From: Peptococcaceae bacterium BRH_c23
GTDB taxonomy: Bacteria > Bacillota_B > Desulfitobacteriia > Desulfitobacteriales > Desulfitobacteriaceae
NCBI GenBank assembly: GCA_000961805.1
Contig: LADV01000114.1
Coordinates: 1 to 9,047 of the forward strand
DNA: 9,047 bases
Direction of reading: 5' to 3'
Below are positions 5,818 to 9,047 of the stretch, in pieces. The notes below the pieces were generated by a model. The model had not been told where the DNA came from. It saw only the letters and a list, made by a program, of their open reading frames with translations, and did no database searches. The position numbers and the translations under genes are program-made. Within the stretch, counting starts at the first letter, position 1. Each line of letters opens with the position of its first letter.

Positions 5818-5852
5818 GGGTGCAATTGTCATTAAAAGACATCATTGCACCC
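5818..5852. repeat. Intercistronic hairpin (9-bp perfect inverted repeat) upstream of the dehydratase
   Basis: The arms GGGTGCAAT (5818-5826) and ATTGCACCC (5844-5852) are perfectly complementary, with an inner TGTC/GACA extension. The structure sits between the stop of the upstream DapA-fold gene and the SD of the IlvD-family gene. On the minus strand it is followed by TTATTC, too poor in U for a confident terminator. It may be a processing or stability element, a partial terminator that sets the ratio of upstream to downstream genes, or a protein operator. The structure is seen directly. Its role is open. Confidence 0.7.
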
Positions 5853-5862
5853 GTTTTCAATA

Positions 5863-6807
5863 TTATTTTGAACTGACTAGTTTCTCAACATCCACTTTGT
5901 AGGTGCTTCCTAAAAGCTGTTTCATAACCTTTTCGATCCGTGAACGTACTAATCTTAAGTTGTATTTCTCGGCATTTGACAACATGGCCCTTTGAGCCCC
6001 CATCGAGAACCCTCTTACTTCCATAGCTGCCTTAAAAGCAACCGGGAACGGTGCCGCATTCATAGCACGCAATAATGCCAGGAAAGAATACTGTAACTCC
6101 ATTGCTTTCGCATAGTCCTTTTCCAGGAAAGCATTATAAATTCCCACAATCACTTCCGGAATAATGCCGGCACTTGCTGTCATACTTCCCTTCGCTCCGG
6201 CCATCAGGGCAGGGAAAAAGGTCTCCTCTCTACCGACTAGAAAGTTAAACTTATCATGGGTCCCGGCCAAGCGTATTTTATCCATGAAGTGCATATTATC
6301 TGACATGCTTCCACTACTATCTTTCATACCGACAATGTTCTTGTTGCGGCTCAAGCGTTTAACCACATCATAGGAAATAGGTGCTGTAAACATCGGAATA
6401 TTATATAAGATAATCGGTATATCTACGGCCTCAGTAACCGCCTCCATGTGACGCTCAATCATTTCCTGACTGGTCGGCAAATACCAGGGAGTCGTAATGA
6501 CAACCGCCTCACAGCCTAAACGCAAAGCTTCTTGTGCCATCCGAATCGAGCCTTTAGCGTGCGTATCCGCAGCTCCCGGTGTAACCGGAACCCTACCTGC
6601 AGCTTGATCAACAACAATCTCCATGACCCGGATCTTTTCCTCAAGGTCCATTTGCACGAATTCTCCCACCGTACTATTAGGGAAAAGACCATTAACCCCT
6701 TGCTGGATTGCAAATTCCGTTGATTGTCGTAATGATAATTCATCAATTTCTCCATGTGCATCAAAAGGGGTAAGCATAGCAACATAGACACCTTCGGGTT
6801 TATACAC
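5863..6807 (-). CDS. DapA-fold class I aldolase/lyase, divergent second copy
   Basis: This is a second member of the DHDPS/NAL superfamily, clearly divergent from the copy at 3212-4108. In numbering from GTG 6816 it has the carboxylate loop STVGE (48-52), the catalytic tyrosine Y138 in ILYNIP, and the Schiff-base lysine K165 in GMKDSSG. The position five after the Tyr is Phe, not the Arg of genuine DapA, so it is not a lysine-pathway enzyme. It has a longer C-terminal tail than the other copy. It lies between the AOR and the dehydratase and may act on a different stereoisomer or chain length of 2-keto-3-deoxy acid, making the aldehyde that the AOR oxidises (inference). SD GGAAGG at 6819-6824 is 11 nt from GTG 6807 (314 residues) but only 2 nt from GTG 6816 (317 residues), so 6807 is preferred but not certain. 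Confidence 0.78.
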   Translation of the reverse strand: MYKPEGVYVAMLTPFDAHGEIDELSLRQSTEFAIQQGVNGLFPNSTVGEFVQMDLEEKIRVMEIVVDQAAGRVPVTPGAADTHAKGSIRMAQEALRLGCEAVVITTPWYLPTSQEMIERHMEAVTEAVDIPIILYNIPMFTAPISYDVVKRLSRNKNIVGMKDSSGSMSDNMHFMDKIRLAGTHDKFNFLVGREETFFPALMAGAKGSMTASAGIIPEVIVGIYNAFLEKDYAKAMELQYSFLALLRAMNAAPFPVAFKAAMEVRGFSMGAQRAMLSNAEKYNLRLVRSRIEKVMKQLLGSTYKVDVEKLVSSK

Positions 6808-6840
6808 AAAGATCACATCCTTCCATAATTTTGTCTTTAG

Positions 6841-6867
6841 TTGAACGAGTCACTCTCTCGTGTTCAA
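6841..6867. repeat. Imperfect hairpin in the gap between AOR and DapA-fold gene
   Basis: The arms TTGAACGAG (6841-6849) and CTCGTGTTCAA (6857-6867) pair as 4 + 5 bp with a two-base bulge and a 7-nt loop, starting just upstream of the AOR stop codon in this 69-nt gap. No U-run follows, so it is not an intrinsic terminator. It could shape mRNA processing between the oxidoreductase pair and the downstream genes. Confidence 0.4.
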
Positions 6868-6876
6868 AGCTTTCTT

Positions 6877-8688
6877 TTAGACAAGCTTTAATTGTGCTAA
6901 TTTTTCTTGCCCAGGCGTCCCTAACTCATCCCAACCTCGTAGAAAGTAATATTCTTCAAGCATTTCTTTCAGAGGGGTCCGGTTCCCTTGAGCAGGTCCA
7001 TCGGGCATTTCCTCATCGAGTAACCGCGCTGGTAAAGTATCTGGTTCGACTCCTTCGCGCAGATTAAAGAGCCGGGTAAGGTTATAGATCCGTTCCCCGG
7101 ATTCTAAAACATCTTCAATTTCTTTAAACCTCTCCAGCCCGGTTGCTGCATAGATCAATCGGACAAGCTGACGAGGAGAAAGGGCAAACGTTGCGAAAAG
7201 ACACATCCCTATCGAATCCACGATGGAAATAAGATCTTGTTCATTCTTTACATACTCTGCTTTAAATTCAATGGAGTAGGGGTCGATCCGGCCTTGGTTT
7301 TGCAAAGCTTCTGCTGCAATAGGCCAACTTCTAAGATGGCATCCCCCTCGGTCACTAGTAGCATAAGCTAGTCCCATGGCATAGGCACCCCTGGGATCAT
7401 ACGCTGGTAATTCTAATCCCTTGACATGCATTGCAAAAACTTCGGAGCCTTGCCCTAATTTTTGTGCCGCTGCTTTAGTTCCTAAGCCCAAGAGCTGGCC
7501 CAGACCTTCACCCTTACCAATTTGGTGAAGCATCTGAATCATACTATCCGTATTCCCGAACTGTAAGGCGTAGCCTATCTCTTCTTGGCTGATGATTCCT
7601 CGCTGAACACATTCCATGGCAAAGCCAATGGCATTACCTGCCGAGATGGAGTCGATCCCATACTGATCACAAATGTGTTCAGCAGCCACCACCGCACCAT
7701 AGTCACCATTTCCACACTGAGTTCCAAAGGCCCAGGTATTTTCATATTCAGGTCCCTCGGTGTATTCCCCTTTATACTTACCTTGCTTAACTTTGGAGAA
7801 CTTACTGCAGGCCACAGGACAGCCAAAACACGCTTTATCCTTCTCAACTAAATCCTCACGCATCCGGTCCTCGCTGAGTGCCTCGGCATATTCGTTGACT
7901 GAACTTTGAAAGTTCTTCACTGGATGAACTCCTAGCTCATTCATTGCGGAGTAGATCACATTTGAGCCATAACGTTGCCTGCCCCCACCTGTATCAGGAT
8001 GGATCGCTAGCTCATTGTAAGCTTCTTGATTAATCATCATAAAAGCTTCCGGATCAAAGATTTTTAGGGTCTGGGTGCCGCGTGCCACAAGGGCCTTGAG
8101 ATTCTTAGACCCCATCACCGCTCCTACTCCACCCCGACCAAAACCTCTCATTTCCGAGATGATCGCACTGATAGGAATCAATTGTTCCCCTGCTGGTCCG
8201 ATACAAGCCACCCGATAATCCGCACCGTATTCCGCTTTCAATCGGTTATGGGTTTCTTCACAATCTAAGCCCCAGAGGGAATCTGCTGGTTTAAAGCTAA
8301 TCAAGCCATCTTCAATTAAAATGTTCACTGGGGCTAGAGCCTTTCCTTTGATGACTACCACATCGTAACCTGCCCGTTTGAGCTCTGGCCCTAAGAAACC
8401 GCCGGCATTCGAATCAACCCATATTCCAGTTAAAGGACTCTTTGTTCCCACAACGGTTCTGCCACTTAAGGGTGCTAGGGTTCCGGTTAAAGGACCTGTT
8501 GCAAACACTAAATAATTCTCGGGAGATAAAGGATCGCAGCCCGGATCTACTTCATCGTAAATGATCCGCGCGGCCAAACCTTTTCCGCCAATATAACGGC
8601 TCAACAATTCAGGGGATAACTCGGTCACGGTCCAAGTCGACGTGGTTAACTCAATATCAAGTCGTTTTCCTGTATAACCATAACTCAT
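6877..8688 (-). CDS. aor: Aldehyde:ferredoxin oxidoreductase, tungsten (or molybdenum) bis-pterin enzyme
   Basis: This 603-residue cytoplasmic enzyme oxidises an aldehyde to a carboxylate and passes electrons to a ferredoxin. The AOR N-domain opens with GYTGKRLDIEL. The pterin-binding segments are GRGGVGAVMGSKNLKA (184-199) and DPRGAYAMGLAYATSDRGG (431-449). The [4Fe-4S] ligands are C287, C290 and C294 (CFGCPVAC) and C496 (SIGMCLFA), close to Pyrococcus furiosus AOR as I recall it (C288, C291, C295, C494; 605 residues). H451 and a Glu in EGPEYE (311-316) match the active-site pair. The start is ATG 8688, with AGGTGG at 8695-8700 (6 nt) and an ATGA overlap with the ferredoxin stop. An in-frame start at 8763 would lie inside the ferredoxin gene. 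Operon context suggests glyceraldehyde or another sugar-acid-derived aldehyde as substrate, but a broad aldehyde scavenger is possible. W versus Mo cannot be read. Confidence 0.92.
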   Translation of the reverse strand: MSYGYTGKRLDIELTTSTWTVTELSPELLSRYIGGKGLAARIIYDEVDPGCDPLSPENYLVFATGPLTGTLAPLSGRTVVGTKSPLTGIWVDSNAGGFLGPELKRAGYDVVVIKGKALAPVNILIEDGLISFKPADSLWGLDCEETHNRLKAEYGADYRVACIGPAGEQLIPISAIISEMRGFGRGGVGAVMGSKNLKALVARGTQTLKIFDPEAFMMINQEAYNELAIHPDTGGGRQRYGSNVIYSAMNELGVHPVKNFQSSVNEYAEALSEDRMREDLVEKDKACFGCPVACSKFSKVKQGKYKGEYTEGPEYENTWAFGTQCGNGDYGAVVAAEHICDQYGIDSISAGNAIGFAMECVQRGIISQEEIGYALQFGNTDSMIQMLHQIGKGEGLGQLLGLGTKAAAQKLGQGSEVFAMHVKGLELPAYDPRGAYAMGLAYATSDRGGCHLRSWPIAAEALQNQGRIDPYSIEFKAEYVKNEQDLISIVDSIGMCLFATFALSPRQLVRLIYAATGLERFKEIEDVLESGERIYNLTRLFNLREGVEPDTLPARLLDEEMPDGPAQGNRTPLKEMLEEYYFLRGWDELGTPGQEKLAQLKLV

Positions 8689-9047
8689 TGATGACCACCT
8701 CTTTTCACGGCTTTCGCCGGACACATCTGAGCACATAGGTACTTTCCAGTACACGTATCGCAAAAAATCGGATATCCCTTTTGATCAATCACTCTGGCTT
8801 CGAAGGGACAAGCATCAAAACACAGGTAACATTGCGTACACTTTTCACGGTCGACTTGAATCACTCCATTGACTTGGTGAAGAGCTTCGGTAGGGCAAGC
8901 TTCAAGACATTTCGGGTTAGAACATTGACGGCAGACGGAGACGACTTCTTCTTCCGGCCAATGGCTTACCATCTTGATCTTGCTATTATCTTCCGCAGTC
9001 CCTTGATAATGAACCTGGAAGCAAGTCTGTTCACAAATTCGGCAACC
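8685..9047 (-). CDS. 4x[4Fe-4S] ferredoxin subunit of the AOR (HycB/DmsB-like), 5' end outside window
   Basis: The visible 120 residues contain four cysteine groups: CRICEQTC near the window edge, CRQCSNPKCLEACP, CTQCYLCFDACP and CDTCTGKYLCAQMCP. This is the layout of the electron-transfer subunits of AOR, DMSO reductase and formate hydrogenlyase complexes. The reading frame is open to base 9047, and the first cysteine group lies upstream of the ATG at 8972, so that ATG is an internal methionine and the gene is cut by the window end. Only the start and the first few residues before the GCRIC motif should be missing. The stop TGA overlaps the AOR ATG as ATGA, implying coupled translation and a stoichiometric complex. 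Its role is to carry electrons from the AOR cluster to ferredoxin or to a further subunit that may be encoded upstream. Confidence 0.88.
   Translation of the reverse strand, partial: GCRICEQTCFQVHYQGTAEDNSKIKMVSHWPEEEVVSVCRQCSNPKCLEACPTEALHQVNGVIQVDREKCTQCYLCFDACPFEARVIDQKGYPIFCDTCTGKYLCAQMCPAKAVKRGGHQ

Noticed and set aside
3212..6807. Reading the two DapA-fold genes as dihydrodipicolinate synthases for lysine synthesis
   Set aside because: Both lack the Arg five residues after the catalytic Tyr and no lysine genes are nearby.
6516..6809. Second minus-strand frame over the DapA-fold gene, and a similar one at 7575-7847 over the AOR
   Set aside because: They are out of frame with clear family proteins and their composition is not protein-like.
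8763..8763. AOR start at 8763 giving a 25-residue N-terminal extension
   Set aside because: The extension is encoded over the ferredoxin 3' end and has no family resemblance, while ATG 8688 has an ideal SD and the typical AOR N-terminus.

Overview
The window reads as part of the chromosome of an anaerobic, low-to-mid G+C Firmicute, most like the Desulfitobacterium/Desulfosporosinus group. This is judged from gene style, the tandem guanine/PRPP riboswitch, the tungsten-type aldehyde oxidoreductase, and frequent GTG/TTG starts behind strong Shine-Dalgarno (SD) sequences. The genus is an inference. Every supported gene lies on the minus strand, so transcription runs from the right end to the left end.

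Right to centre (9047 to 482) is one tight gene cluster: a 4x[4Fe-4S] ferredoxin subunit (5' end outside the window), an aldehyde:ferredoxin oxidoreductase (AOR), a DapA-fold aldolase/lyase, an IlvD/EDD-family dehydratase, a second divergent DapA-fold aldolase/lyase, a LarA-superfamily (nickel-pincer) racemase/epimerase homologue, a MoaD-like sulfur carrier, a 2-keto-3-deoxygluconate (KDG) kinase, and the C-terminal remnant of a 3-hydroxyisobutyrate dehydrogenase/tartronate semialdehyde reductase-type gene. Spacing is mostly from a 4-base overlap to about 75 nt, so the cluster is probably one operon. Read together it suggests an Entner-Doudoroff-like sugar-acid route. The epimerase would set the stereochemistry of an aldonate, the dehydratase would make a 2-keto-3-deoxy acid, and that acid would be either phosphorylated by the kinase or cleaved by an aldolase. 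The resulting aldehyde would be oxidised by the tungsten or molybdenum AOR with electrons passed to ferredoxin. MoaD would supply sulfur for the pterin cofactor. The substrate is not readable from sequence.

The end of this operon carries a deletion scar. The kinase runs straight into the dehydrogenase remnant with a TAATG overlap, and its last residues appear to be an out-of-frame reading of dehydrogenase DNA.

The left end (481 to 1) is a separate unit: a sigma-A-type promoter, a guanine aptamer directly abutting a PRPP (ykkC subtype 2b) aptamer, an intrinsic terminator that shares bases with the PRPP aptamer, an 11-unit degenerate hexamer tract, and then the first 12 codons of purE. This is the two-input riboswitch arrangement known for de novo purine synthesis genes.
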